A stretch of 64,000 nt of DNA, taken from Ornithinimicrobium cerasi (GTDB lineage: Bacteria; Actinomycetota; Actinomycetes; Actinomycetales; Dermatophilaceae). The stretch lies in the NCBI RefSeq assembly GCF_003702705.1, contig NZ_QZMN01000006.1, positions 62,001-126,000 on the forward strand, in the 5' to 3' direction. Made by a program: the position numbers and the translations under genes. How positions within the stretch are numbered: position 1 is the first letter of the stretch; every line of letters starts with the position of its first letter. Below the pieces are notes generated by a model. It worked only from the letters and a program-made list of their open reading frames with translations. It made no database searches and had not been told where the DNA came from. Shown one piece after another: positions 53,119-61,609 of this stretch.

Positions 53119-54125
53119 GCGGCAGCCCCCGCGAGGTCGTCGAGCAGCGTGGCGGCCCGGGCCGCCCCGTCGGCCCCCCAGCGGGACCAGCCGGCACCGC
53201 CCAGGTCGACGGCCCGCTCGAGCAGGTCGGGCCAGGCATCGGCAGGGGGCCAGCCCACCCCGGTGGCGGCGAGCGACATCCGCTCCAGCGCGCGCCCCGT
53301 GGCCAGCTGCTCGTCGTGCGGTCGCGGCTGCGCCAGGACGACGGCGGGTCGGCCCGCGAGCGCGACGTCGGCGACGGCGCCCTGGCCCGCGTGGCAGACG
53401 ACGACGTCCGCCCCGGCCAGGTCGGCGAGCAGGTCCGGGCTGGCCGGACGGCCGCCGCCACGGACCACCCAGGTCCAGCCCGGCGTCGCCGCGGCCGCGG
53501 ACTCCAGCGCCGCGTCGTCGAGGTCGTCGCCACCGCTGCCCCAGACCACGAGCACCCGCCGACCCCCGGCCGGCGGGACGAGCGACGCGTCGTGGAGGGC
53601 AGGCTGCGGGGCCAGCGCGCTGATGCCGCCGACCTCCCAGACCTTGGCCACCCAGGCGTCCGGCCAGCCGGAGTCGGGGTGGGCGCCGGGAGGCCAGGGG
53701 GCGAGGAGGGCGTCGGCGAGGTCGTACGCGAGCCGGTGCGCGCGGTCGGTGCGGTCCCCCGGCATCGCCCCCACGACGACGGGCACCCCGCAGAGGCGGA
53801 CCAGGAGCGCCACCTCGACCGACACGTCCACGACGACGAGCGACGGCCGGGCGTCGGCGACCCAGTCGACCAGCTGCCGGTGCCTCCGGAGCAGGCCGTC
53901 GTGGTGCGCGGGCACCCAGTGCAGCACCCCGCCCGCGGTCACGTCCTGTGAGCTCGGGTCCACGGCGGGCTCGTCGTCCCGCGCGAGCTCGACCCACGCC
54001 CCCGGCCAGCCCTCCGGCGCGCCGCCCGACCCCAGTCCCACGACGTCCGAGCGCAGCGCGCGCGCCACGGCCGTGCCGCGACGGCGGTGCCCCTGTCCCT
54101 GGTGGTGCAGGTAGTAGCCGATCAC
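53115..54125 (-). CDS. MGT/GT28-like glycosyltransferase
   Basis: A 336-residue protein of the UGT/MurG superfamily. N-terminus MIGYYLHHQGQGHRRRGTAV has the Gly-rich donor-side loop and His pair. C-terminal VLVVWGSGGDDLDDAAL, WTWVVRGGG and VVCHAGQGAVADVALAGRPA are the typical nucleotide-binding signature. GTG 54123-54125, GTGA overlap. Confidence 0.85.
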   Translation of the reverse strand: MIGYYLHHQGQGHRRRGTAVARALRSDVVGLGSGGAPEGWPGAWVELARDDEPAVDPSSQDVTAGGVLHWVPAHHDGLLRRHRQLVDWVADARPSLVVVDVSVEVALLVRLCGVPVVVGAMPGDRTDRAHRLAYDLADALLAPWPPGAHPDSGWPDAWVAKVWEVGGISALAPQPALHDASLVPPAGGRRVLVVWGSGGDDLDDAALESAAAATPGWTWVVRGGGRPASPDLLADLAGADVVVCHAGQGAVADVALAGRPAVVLAQPRPHDEQLATGRALERMSLAATGVGWPPADAWPDLLERAVDLGGAGWSRWGADGAARAATLLDDLAGAAA

Positions 54126-55321
54126 CGACCGGCCGTCCCGAGGTCGCCCACCGGGTCACCGGGCAGACCGGGCAGCCGGCGGACGGTCCGACGCAGCGAC
54201 GGCACACCCCGGGCGGCGAGCCGCAGCGGGTCGGACGCGGCGTGCCGGGCGAGCACGTCGGCGTACACCCGCTCGTAGGCGTCCACCATCTTGTCCATCG
54301 AGTGCTCCGTCACGGCGTGCTCGCGGCACGCGTCCCGGGGCAGGGCCACGACCTCCGGCAGCAGCGCCGCCGCCCGCACGACCACCTCGTCCTCGGTGCC
54401 GTCGGTCGGCACCAGTCGACCGACGTGCTCCGCGACGACCTCCGGCAGACCGCCCCGGGCGAAGGCCAGCACCGGAGTCCCGCAGGCGAGCGCCTCGGCG
54501 GCGACCAGGCCGTACGGCTCGTCCCACGCCGGGGTCACCAGCGCCGCCGCGCTCGACCCGACGACCCCGGCGAGCTCGACGCTGTCGAGGTGACCGACGT
54601 AGCGGACGTCGTCCCCGCACAGGGGCCACAGCACCCGCTCGGCGTAGGCCTCGTCCGCGACCGGGCCGGCGAGCACGAGCGGCATGCCTGCGGCCCGGGC
54701 GATCCGCACGGCCAGGTGCGGGGCCTTCTCGGGGACGATCCGCCCCCACCAGACCAGGTGCTCGCCCCCGGGGCCGGGGCGCCACACCTGCGTGTCGACG
54801 CCGTTGTGCACGACGGAGGCCTCCACGACGTGGGCCCAGGAGCGGGCGGTGTAGTCGCTCACCGCGGTCGCGGACAGCAGGGACTCGCGCCGGGCGGAGC
54901 AGGCGATGGCGATCGCCGACTCCAGCCAGGGGGTGGGCGGGGTGTGCAGGCTGAGCAGCGTCGGCACGCGCAGCGTGGGCGCCATCGCGGTCGGGAGGTG
55001 GTGCAGCGCGTGCGTGTGGACGAGGTCGACGTCGTCGCGCTCGGCGAGGGAGAGCATGAGGGCCAGGTATGCGTGGTGCCGCCTCAGGTAGCCCAGGTCC
55101 GGCATCGAGACGTCGGCGCGGGCGGCGTCCGACAGCGGCAGCTCGGCGGGCCACAGGTGCTCGACCCCGGGGAGGACCTCGCTGCCGCGCGCGGCGAACA
55201 GACTGACCCGGTGGCCGCGCTCGACGAGACCCCGGGTCAGGTGCCAGGTCACCGACTCCAGGCCGCCGGCGAAGGGCTGCCGGACGGGGTGGCGCGTGTG
55301 ACCGATGACGACGACATGCAT
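54122..55321 (-). CDS. GT4 glycosyltransferase
   Basis: A 399-residue GT-B protein. N-domain VVVIGHTRHPVRQPFAGGLE and VDLVHTHALHHLPTAMAPTL; C-domain LVWWGRIVPEKAPHLAVRIA and TPAWDEPYGLVAAEALACGT, where the EPYGLVAAE segment carries the EX7E glutamates. ATG 55319-55321. First gene of the six-gene operon (55321 down to 47827). Confidence 0.92.
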   Translation of the reverse strand: MHVVVIGHTRHPVRQPFAGGLESVTWHLTRGLVERGHRVSLFAARGSEVLPGVEHLWPAELPLSDAARADVSMPDLGYLRRHHAYLALMLSLAERDDVDLVHTHALHHLPTAMAPTLRVPTLLSLHTPPTPWLESAIAIACSARRESLLSATAVSDYTARSWAHVVEASVVHNGVDTQVWRPGPGGEHLVWWGRIVPEKAPHLAVRIARAAGMPLVLAGPVADEAYAERVLWPLCGDDVRYVGHLDSVELAGVVGSSAAALVTPAWDEPYGLVAAEALACGTPVLAFARGGLPEVVAEHVGRLVPTDGTEDEVVVRAAALLPEVVALPRDACREHAVTEHSMDKMVDAYERVYADVLARHAASDPLRLAARGVPSLRRTVRRLPGLPGDPVGDLGTAGR

Positions 55322-55532
55322 GGCGACCCTCCTCGCCCGCGCACCCTGACGTGGGCTCCGGTGCGCGGTACCGAGGCCCTGACCGGATGCTAAGCCGTCA
55401 GCGGCAGAGCCGCACGCGCACCGGACCCGTGGCGGTCCGCCCACAGCGTCTTCGTCGGCCCGCGCTCGTTCGCGAGGCGCAGCACCTGCTCGCGCAGCGC
55501 CGCCTCCAGCTGCCCGTCGTCGAGGGGGACGG

Positions 55533-55556
55533 ATATCGACGATCCGCGATTTTCGG
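55533..55556 (+). repeat. Dispersed ~22-nt repeat, copy R3
   Basis: ATATCGACGATCCGCGATTT then TCGG. It shares TCGACGATCCGCGAT with R1 and diverges after it. Orientation is opposite to R4, 111 nt away. Confidence 0.75.
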
Positions 55557-55667
55557 CGGGGCCCCCCACTGTCTTCTCCCGGGTGCTCGGGTCCGGCGTC
55601 TCCCGGGCGGTCGGGTCCGGAGGGTCGGCCGCGGCCTCAGAGGGCGAGCCGGAGGTGGGGGTCCGGC

Positions 55668-55692
55668 CCGGATATCGCGGATCGTCGATCAC
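55668..55692 (-). repeat. Dispersed ~22-nt repeat, copy R4
   Basis: The exact reverse complement of R1 over 25 nt; includes GATATCGCGGATCGTCGATC. Part of it overlaps the first unit of the 20-nt duplication. Confidence 0.85.
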
Positions 55693-55726
55693 ACCGCTCA
55701 CCATGCGATCACACCGCTCACCACGC
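55687..55726. repeat. 20-nt direct duplication at the 3' end of the acyl-CoA-dehydrogenase-like gene
   Basis: GATCACACCGCTCACCATGC followed directly by GATCACACCGCTCACCACGC, 19 of 20 identical. The second unit contains the stop codon of the minus-strand gene. Confidence 0.9.
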
Positions 55727-56743
55727 GGTGGGCATCCCGTCCGCGACGGCCCGGCCGACGACGGCGGCGTCCCGCTCCGCCTTGTGCTGGCGCAGGTAGA
55801 GCTGCAGGTCCGCGACCCGGGCCGCATGCTCCTCCTCGCCCACGAGCGGTCCGGGGCCGAGCCCGTGCGCGGCGGCGCTGAGCACCGTCTCGCACGCCTC
55901 GTGCACCACGTGCCGGGTCCGGATGCAGCGCGGCCAGGCGTGCTCACCCCGCACCAGCCCCTCGTCGACGGCCGCCGCCGCCTCGGCCAGGGTGGCGCCC
56001 GCGCCGGTCAGGGCCGCGTCGACCGCGCCCAGCAGGGCCAGCCCGACCTGGTCGGGGTCCCGCTCCTGCGCCGCCGCCCAGAGCCGGCGCGCCAGCCCCG
56101 CGGCACCGCCGAACCACACCGCGGCCACCCCCAGCCCGCCCCAGGCGAAGCCGCCGCGGGTGAGGTACCAGTTCGGCGGGCCGACGAGCTCGCCGGGGAC
56201 GTCGTGCAGGTCGAGAGCGGTCGAGCGTGCGGACCGGAGCCCCCGCGCGACCCACGGCTCGTCGACCGCTCTGACCCCGCCTTGGTGCAGGTCGATCGCG
56301 ACCAGCCCACGCTCGTGCGGCGAGACCCAGGCCGTGACCAGGGCCCGGTCCAGCAGCGAGGCGAGGGAGCACCACGGCTTGCGCCCGGTCAGCCGGCCGT
56401 CCCGCAGCTCGAGCCGCGGGTCCGCACCCTCGGCCGCGAAGACGCCCCAGACGCCGGAGGTGTCGGGCACGGCATACCCCTCCGCGGTCGCCTGCGCGAA
56501 AATCGCCTGCGCGTCGAGGTGCGGCTCGAGCGCGCGGGCGACGGTGAGGTCCACCGCGGCGAGCTCGGCCAGTCCGCGCCACAGCTCCAGGGTCCGCCCG
56601 TGGCCGGGGAGAGGCAGGAGGTCCGTCGCCCGGTCGGCGAGCGCGAGCGCCGCCGCCGGGTCACCGGCGGCGGCGTGCGCGTCGTGGAGCAGCCCGGCGA
56701 GGTCGTCGTCGACGTGGGCCTGCGCCCAGGAGGAGCCGATCAC
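55718..56743 (-). CDS. Acyl-CoA-dehydrogenase-like protein
   Basis: A 341-residue protein with the layout of the acyl-CoA dehydrogenase family: helical N-domain, a beta middle (GVWGVFAAEGADPRLELRDG, GRKPWCSLASLLDRALVTAW) and a helical C-domain (GVAAVWFGGAAGLARRLWAA). The usual catalytic Glu region is not clear. GTG 56741-56743. It lies 18 nt downstream of the alcohol-dehydrogenase gene and upstream of the glycan operon on the same strand. Confidence 0.75.
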   Translation of the reverse strand: MIGSSWAQAHVDDDLAGLLHDAHAAAGDPAAALALADRATDLLPLPGHGRTLELWRGLAELAAVDLTVARALEPHLDAQAIFAQATAEGYAVPDTSGVWGVFAAEGADPRLELRDGRLTGRKPWCSLASLLDRALVTAWVSPHERGLVAIDLHQGGVRAVDEPWVARGLRSARSTALDLHDVPGELVGPPNWYLTRGGFAWGGLGVAAVWFGGAAGLARRLWAAAQERDPDQVGLALLGAVDAALTGAGATLAEAAAAVDEGLVRGEHAWPRCIRTRHVVHEACETVLSAAAHGLGPGPLVGEEEHAARVADLQLYLRQHKAERDAAVVGRAVADGMPTAW

Positions 56744-56761
56744 CCCGTCATCCTGCCGCGA

Positions 56762-57946
56762 TCAGGGCTTGAGCACCACCTTGATGCAGCCGTCCGACTT
56801 CTCGGAGAAGGTCTGGTACATCTCCGGGGCGTCCTCCAGCGGGACGCGGTGGGTGGCCAGGCTCTCGAGGTCGAGCACGTCCTCCTCGCCGCGGACGATG
56901 TCGTAGAGCTCGTCGGTCCAGCGCCGCACGTGGCACTGGCCCATCCGCAGCTGGATGCCCTTGTCGAAGAGGTCCATCATCGGCAGCGGGTCGGCCATGC
57001 CGCCGTAGACGCCGCTGATCGAGACGGTGCCCCCGCGGCGGACGGCGTCGATGGCCAGCTGCAGGGCGGCGAGCCGGTCCACCCCGGCGGTCTCGATGGC
57101 CTTGCGCGCCAGCGGCTTGGGCAGCCGCTTGGCGGCGGCGACCGCGGCGCCGAGGACGGGGCTGCCGTGGGCCTCCATGCCGACGGCCTCGAGGACCGAG
57201 TCGGGGCCGCGGCCGTCGGTCATCTCGCGCAGCACGTCACCGGGCTTCTTCACCGAGGAGATGTCGACGACGTCGGCACCGTGCCGGCGGGCCTCCTCGA
57301 GCCGCTCGGGCACGAGGTCGACGCCGATGACCTTCTCGATGCCGCGGTGCTTGGCCGCGCGCACGGCCATCAGACCGACCGGCCCGAGCCCGAGGATGGC
57401 GAGGGACCCGCCCTTTGGCACGTCGGCATACTCGAGCCCCTGCCAGGCCGTGGGGAGGATGTCGGAGAGGTAGAGGACCCGCTCGTCGGGCAGCGACGGG
57501 TCGACCTTGACCGGGCCGAAGTCGGCGTGCGGGACGCGCACCATCTCGGCCTGTCCGCCGGGGACCGCGCCGTAGAGGCTCGTGTAGCCGAAGAGGCTGG
57601 CGCCCTTGCCCTGGTCGCGGTTCTGGGTGGTCTCGCACTGGGCGAAGAGGCCGCGGCTGCACATCCAGCAGTGTCCGCAGGAGATGTTGAAGGGGACGAC
57701 GACGCGGTCGCCGACCTGCAGGTTCTGCACGGCGCCGCCGACCTGCTCGACGACCCCCATGAACTCGTGGCCGAGGATGTCGCCGGGCTGGAGGTAGGCG
57801 CCCAGCACGTTGTAGAGGTGCAGGTCGGAGCCGCAGATCGCGGTGCTGGTGATCCGGATGACGGCGTCGGTCGGCTGCTGGATGACGGGGTCGGGGACGT
57901 CCTTGACGTCGACGTCCTGAAGGCCTTGCCAGGTGAGTGCTCGCAT
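56762..57946 (-). CDS. Zinc-dependent alcohol dehydrogenase (formaldehyde-dehydrogenase-like)
   Basis: A 394-residue MDR. Catalytic zinc ligands in ICGSDLHLYN and GHEFMGVVEQVG; structural zinc Cys in NISCGHCWMCSRGLFAQC; nucleotide-binding LAILGLGPVGLMAVRAAKHR. The long form with YTSLYGAVPGGQAEMVRVPH resembles glutathione-independent formaldehyde dehydrogenases. ATG 57944-57946. Divergent from the membrane protein at 58035. Confidence 0.92.
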   Translation of the reverse strand: MRALTWQGLQDVDVKDVPDPVIQQPTDAVIRITSTAICGSDLHLYNVLGAYLQPGDILGHEFMGVVEQVGGAVQNLQVGDRVVVPFNISCGHCWMCSRGLFAQCETTQNRDQGKGASLFGYTSLYGAVPGGQAEMVRVPHADFGPVKVDPSLPDERVLYLSDILPTAWQGLEYADVPKGGSLAILGLGPVGLMAVRAAKHRGIEKVIGVDLVPERLEEARRHGADVVDISSVKKPGDVLREMTDGRGPDSVLEAVGMEAHGSPVLGAAVAAAKRLPKPLARKAIETAGVDRLAALQLAIDAVRRGGTVSISGVYGGMADPLPMMDLFDKGIQLRMGQCHVRRWTDELYDIVRGEEDVLDLESLATHRVPLEDAPEMYQTFSEKSDGCIKVVLKP

Positions 57947-58034
57947 GCCGCCACGCTAGGGCGGGTATGGCGTGCCGGCACCTCGGAGCGATGGCGCGGG
58001 GTCGGCCGCCGGTGCCCGTGGGACGATCGGCGGC

Positions 58035-59807
58035 ATGTCGCAGGGTGAGGGCGGGCGGGGCCCGGGGACCGTGCCCTGGCACCCGGCGCACCTCGTGCCC
58101 GCAGGCCTGGCCGCCGTTGCCGGCCTCGCGGTGGTCCTGGCGACGCAGCGCCACGGCCTGGACTGGACCGACGAGTCGTTCGTCTGGGTGATGATCGCCA
58201 GCGACCGCGTCGCGGTCGGTGAGGCCTGGGGGTTCCAGCACCTGCTGCACCCCGTCTGGGTCGCCCTCGGTGAGCGGGTCCTGCCCATGCGGCTGCTGCG
58301 GGTGGCCGGCTACCTGGCGGTGAGCGGCATCCTCACCTGGGCGGCCGCGCGGGTGCTGTGCGCCTCGGGCGTCGACCTCGTGCGGCGCGAGCGCTGGTTC
58401 GTCCTCCTGGTCGCGCAGACCGGGACGTTGCTGGCGTTCGGCTACCCGCCCCGCTACCTCGGTTACAACGAGCTGTCGGCCTGGACGAGCGCGGTGCTGT
58501 GCGCCCTGCTCGCCGTCGGTCTCGTTCCGCGGAGGCGGGACGACGGATCTCTCGCCAGGGTGCTGCCCTGGGCCGCGGCGGGTCTGCTCCTCCCGCTGCT
58601 CGTCGTAGCCAAGTTCACCGCCGGCCTGGCGTGGATGCCCGTGGTGGCGCTGCTCCTCGTCGTCACGGTGCCGGGCACCCCCCGGTGGCGGCGTCTCGTC
58701 GCCGTGCTGGCGGGCGCCGTCTCGAGCGTCTGGGCCCTCCTGGTCGCGGGGGTCCCGGCGGTGACCGTCGCGCGCAACGCGATGGGGCTGCTCGGGGACG
58801 GCTCGGCGCAGGAGGCGAGCGACCACTCCATCTCGACCGTCCTGGAGACCTACCTCGACTCGACGGTGCTGACCGGGCGCGCCCTCGCCATACCTGCGCT
58901 GCTGCTCCTCGTGCTCGCGCTCCTGTGCGTGCGGACACCCCGGCCCCGGGTGGCTGCTGCAGTAGTGGGGCTCGTCGTCGCCGGGTTCGTGGCGGCCCGG
59001 CTGACGTGGCCGTGGGCGGTGGCCGGCGACTGGGACGGTCTGGGCGTGGTCACCGCCGCCCTCGGCCTCTGCGGCGCGGCCGCCGTGCTGGCGGGGCCGG
59101 CGACCCTGCCCCCGTCCGCGCCTCGGCCCCGGCTGCTCCTCGTCCTCCTCGGCGCCCTCGTCACCCCGCTCCTCGCGTCGGTCGGCACCAACAACGCGAT
59201 CTGGGCCCACACCGTCTTCTCCGCGACGGCGTGGGCGGTGCTGGCCGGCGTCGCCCTGTGCCTGCTGGCCCGCACCGCACCCGCCCCGGTGCGCACCGCG
59301 CCCCTGCTCCTCGGGGGCCTGCTCGTCGCGGTCACGGCGACGGCGGTGGCCTACGACCTCACGGTGCACCCGTACCGCTCGACGCCCTACCTCGCCCAGA
59401 CCACCCCCACCACGGTGCCCGCGCTGGCCGGCCTGCGCCTGAGCGCCGACCAGGCCGCCACGGCCGACTGGCTGCGGTCCGTGGCGCAGGAGCAGGGCGC
59501 CGCCGACCTCCCTGCCGTCGCCCTGAACTCGCCCGGCCACCTCCTCGCCCTCGACGCCAGCGGCTGGGCCAGCCCGTGGCGCGGCGGGAGCTGGGAGGCC
59601 TCGGTCGGGCGAGCCTGCGAGGACGCACCACCCCGGGACCTCCTCGTCGTCGAGCCCGCCGAGCCGGCCGCGCGGGTGTCCGTCGAGCGGGACCGGCTGG
59701 TGTCGGCCCTCGACGGCTGCGGGCTGGCCTTCCCCGGCGACTTCGTCGCCGTCGCCGAGCGGGACGGGACGACGGTGTGGCGCCTGGCTCCGGGCGGTGG
59801 CGGGTGA
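58035..59807 (+). CDS. Polytopic membrane protein, GT-C-like
   Basis: A 590-residue protein with about 11-12 helices. After the first helix LDWTDESFVWVMIASDRVAV carries an acidic Asp-Glu pair in the first loop, as in GT-C glycosyltransferases that use lipid-linked sugars. A soluble C-terminal domain of about 150 residues follows. ATG 58035. It overlaps the DUF218 gene by GTGA, so the two act together, probably in envelope glycan synthesis. Assignment is by topology, so only moderate. Confidence 0.7.
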   Translation: MSQGEGGRGPGTVPWHPAHLVPAGLAAVAGLAVVLATQRHGLDWTDESFVWVMIASDRVAVGEAWGFQHLLHPVWVALGERVLPMRLLRVAGYLAVSGILTWAAARVLCASGVDLVRRERWFVLLVAQTGTLLAFGYPPRYLGYNELSAWTSAVLCALLAVGLVPRRRDDGSLARVLPWAAAGLLLPLLVVAKFTAGLAWMPVVALLLVVTVPGTPRWRRLVAVLAGAVSSVWALLVAGVPAVTVARNAMGLLGDGSAQEASDHSISTVLETYLDSTVLTGRALAIPALLLLVLALLCVRTPRPRVAAAVVGLVVAGFVAARLTWPWAVAGDWDGLGVVTAALGLCGAAAVLAGPATLPPSAPRPRLLLVLLGALVTPLLASVGTNNAIWAHTVFSATAWAVLAGVALCLLARTAPAPVRTAPLLLGGLLVAVTATAVAYDLTVHPYRSTPYLAQTTPTTVPALAGLRLSADQAATADWLRSVAQEQGAADLPAVALNSPGHLLALDASGWASPWRGGSWEASVGRACEDAPPRDLLVVEPAEPAARVSVERDRLVSALDGCGLAFPGDFVAVAERDGTTVWRLAPGGGG

Positions 59808-60364
59808 GGCCCGGTGCGTGGGTCACCACGCTGGCGGGTATGGCGATCGCTTGCCTGGTCGGGTGGGTGGCGGTCTGCGTGGACGTGCTGGTGCACCCCG
59901 AGGTCGACCCGGTCGGTGCCGTCGATGCGGTCTACGTCATCGGTCCCGTCGAGACGCGGATCGAGGAGACGCTGGCGCTGATGGACAGGGGCGTCGCGCC
60001 GGTGCTGCTGGCGACGACGTCGGTGAACCCCGACAGCGGGCAGACCTACGCCACCGACCACTGCGGTCTGGTCACGGACCGGTATGCCGTCGAGTGCGTC
60101 CTGCCCGAGCCGTACACCACGCGGGGTGAGGCGCAGGTGCTGGGTGAGGAGGCGGCATACCGGGGGTGGGACCGCGTCGCGGTCCTGACGAGCACCCCGC
60201 ACGCGGCGCGGACCCGCCTGCTGATGGAGCGCTGCACCGACCCGGACGTGCAGGTGCTGCTGTGGACGGTCGAGGACGGGGAGCGGGGGCTGCGCGGGTG
60301 GCTCGGCGCGTTCGTCTACCAGTCGGCGGCGTGGGTCAAGACGCAGGTGGTGCGAGACTGCTGA
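59804..60364 (+). CDS. DUF218 (YdcF-like) membrane protein
   Basis: A 186-residue protein with an N-terminal helix (VTTLAGMAIACLVGWVAVCV) and the DUF218 core: DAVYVIGPVETRIEETLALM, EPYTTRGEAQVLGEEAAYRG (with the Thr-Arg-x-E motif), VAVLTSTPHAARTRLLMERC. GTG 59804-59806, overlapping the upstream stop. DUF218 proteins are linked to envelope carbohydrate metabolism. Confidence 0.88.
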   Translation: MRPGAWVTTLAGMAIACLVGWVAVCVDVLVHPEVDPVGAVDAVYVIGPVETRIEETLALMDRGVAPVLLATTSVNPDSGQTYATDHCGLVTDRYAVECVLPEPYTTRGEAQVLGEEAAYRGWDRVAVLTSTPHAARTRLLMERCTDPDVQVLLWTVEDGERGLRGWLGAFVYQSAAWVKTQVVRDC

Positions 60365-60588
60365 GCGACCACGACTGGCCCGAGCCGAGGCGCTCGTCCA
60401 CAGGCCGGTGCCACGTGAAGGGCCATCTGCTGCTACCGTTGTCGTAGTTGCCTTTCCAGTCCGCGATTCTCGCGGCCCGACACCCCGAACCGCTGCGCGA
60501 GTATCTTCGCGCGTGGCGCTCGGTGTGAGCATCGGCAACTTGAGGTCTCCACACGGGAGGCCTCGCGATTCAAGAAGAGGCAACACCA
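60365..60588 (+). promoter_or_regulatory. 224-nt leader of the cold-shock gene
   Basis: No coding sequence is seen between the DUF218 stop and the cold-shock gene. The length suits a cold-shock 5' UTR of structured mRNA. AAGAGG lies about 10 nt before the GTG start. The promoter is probably around 60430-60470, where TTGTCGTAG and TTGCC occur; this is weak. Confidence 0.45.
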
Positions 60589-60792
60589 GTGGCAACAGGC
60601 ACCGTGAAGTGGTTCAACAGCGAAAAGGGCTTCGGCTTCATCGAGCAGGACGGCGGCGGCGCTGACGTCTTCGTTCACTACTCGGCGATCGACAGCGGCG
60701 GCTACCGCGAGCTCCAGGAGGGGCAGAAGGTCGAGTTCGACGTCACGCAGGGCCCCAAGGGCCCGCAGGCGGAGAAGGTCCGGGGCATCTGA
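60589..60792 (+). CDS. cspA: Cold-shock protein
   Basis: A 67-residue single cold-shock domain. RNP1 GFGFIEQ (as KGFGFIEQD) and RNP2 VFVHYSAI are intact; [10 protein letters not shown] is canonical. GTG 60589. Binds single-stranded nucleic acid as an RNA chaperone. A strong terminator follows. Confidence 0.96.
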   Translation: MATGTVKWFNSEKGFGFIEQDGGGADVFVHYSAIDSGGYRELQEGQKVEFDVTQGPKGPQAEKVRGI

Positions 60793-60824
60793 TCCCTTCC
60801 CTTCGCTGACCCCCAAGGTCATCA

Positions 60825-60865
60825 CAGCAGGCTCCCCGACCATCAGGTCGGGGAGCCTTCTGCTG
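60825..60865 (+). terminator. Terminator of the cold-shock gene
   Basis: GCTCCCCGACC-ATCA-GGTCGGGGAGC, extended by AGCAG/CTGCT, with a short T-tract nearby. It is followed by the convergent SGNH gene. Confidence 0.9.
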
Positions 60866-60908
60866 TCCCCGGCGCGTCGGCGGGTGGCCGGCTGGGCCAG
60901 GCGTCCGG

Positions 60909-61529
60909 TCAGCCGCGCGCCAGCGCCTCCCTGAGCAGCGCCCCCACCGCCCCGTAACCATCGGCGGTCAGGTGGACCCCGTCGCCGTCGATCCTCCCCG
61001 GCGCCGCCAGCACGTCGGTGACGTCGAGCACCTGCGCGCCCGCCCGGTCCGCCGCGCGGCGCAGACCCGCGTTGGCCTCCCGCACGTCCTCCTCCACGCC
61101 GGGCAGGAGCGGCACCGTCAGCATCACTACGTCCGCCCCCGGCGCCCGCTCGTCGACCGCGGCGAGCAGCGCGACCATGTCGCTCTCGACCTCGTCCGGG
61201 CCCCGGCGGAAGACGTCGTTCGTCCCCGCCCACACGACGACGGTCGTGGCCGCCTCCGGGACCACCTGGCCCACCCGTGCCGTGACGTCGCGGATCTCAA
61301 GACCGCCGACCCCCTCGTTGTCGACGGGTATGCCGAGCAGCTCGGCCCAGGGTCCGCGCTCCACCTGCGAGTCGCCGACGAGGGTCACCCGGGCGCCGCT
61401 CGAGGAGGGCGTCGACGGCATACCCGCCCCGTCCCGCTGCCCGCCCTCACCGAGCACGGCGAGAAGCGCCATACCGACGGCGATGACGAGGACCGCGCCG
61501 GTGAGTAGGAGGGTCGGCCGTCGGTCCAT
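60909..61529 (-). CDS. SGNH-family hydrolase, membrane-anchored
   Basis: A 206-residue protein. A helix at the N-terminus (LLLTGAVLVIAVGMALLAVL) serves as anchor or signal. Block I GDSQ has the nucleophile Ser; block III-like VVVWAGTNDVF; block V DGVHLTADG has the catalytic Asp and His. It should remove an ester (acetyl) group on a surface glycan or lipid. ATG 61527-61529. Confidence 0.88.
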   Translation of the reverse strand: MDRRPTLLLTGAVLVIAVGMALLAVLGEGGQRDGAGMPSTPSSSGARVTLVGDSQVERGPWAELLGIPVDNEGVGGLEIRDVTARVGQVVPEAATTVVVWAGTNDVFRRGPDEVESDMVALLAAVDERAPGADVVMLTVPLLPGVEEDVREANAGLRRAADRAGAQVLDVTDVLAAPGRIDGDGVHLTADGYGAVGALLREALARG

Positions 61530-61557
61530 CTACCGACCCTAGCCACCGACGCACGGA

Positions 61558-61589
61558 GCGCCAGGCCGATCCGCTGATCAGCCTGGCGC
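61558..61589 (-). terminator. Terminator hairpin after the carboxypeptidase gene
   Basis: GCGCCAGGC pairs perfectly with GCCTGGCGC; GATC-CGCT-GATC continues the stem with one mismatch. It lies 20-50 nt beyond the stop of the minus-strand M14 gene. Confidence 0.8.
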
Positions 61590-61609
61590 CCGCTCGTCGC
61601 GAGGTCCGG

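Larger units (their letters stand above)
55322..55717. other. 396-nt intergenic region with inverted copies of the dispersed repeat
   Basis: No gene with clear support. Copies R3 (55533-55556) and R4 (55668-55692) of the dispersed repeat face each other. A minus-strand frame between about 55535 and 55393 (reading LEAALREQVLRLANERGPTK before a stop) looks like real protein but has no clear start and no family; it may be a gene remnant. The promoter of the glycan operon must lie at its left end. A 20-nt direct duplication lies at the right end (55687-55726). Confidence 0.5.

Noticed and set aside
55533-55692. Insertion sequence bounded by R3 and R4
   Set aside because: Only about 110 nt lies between the inverted copies and it encodes no transposase.
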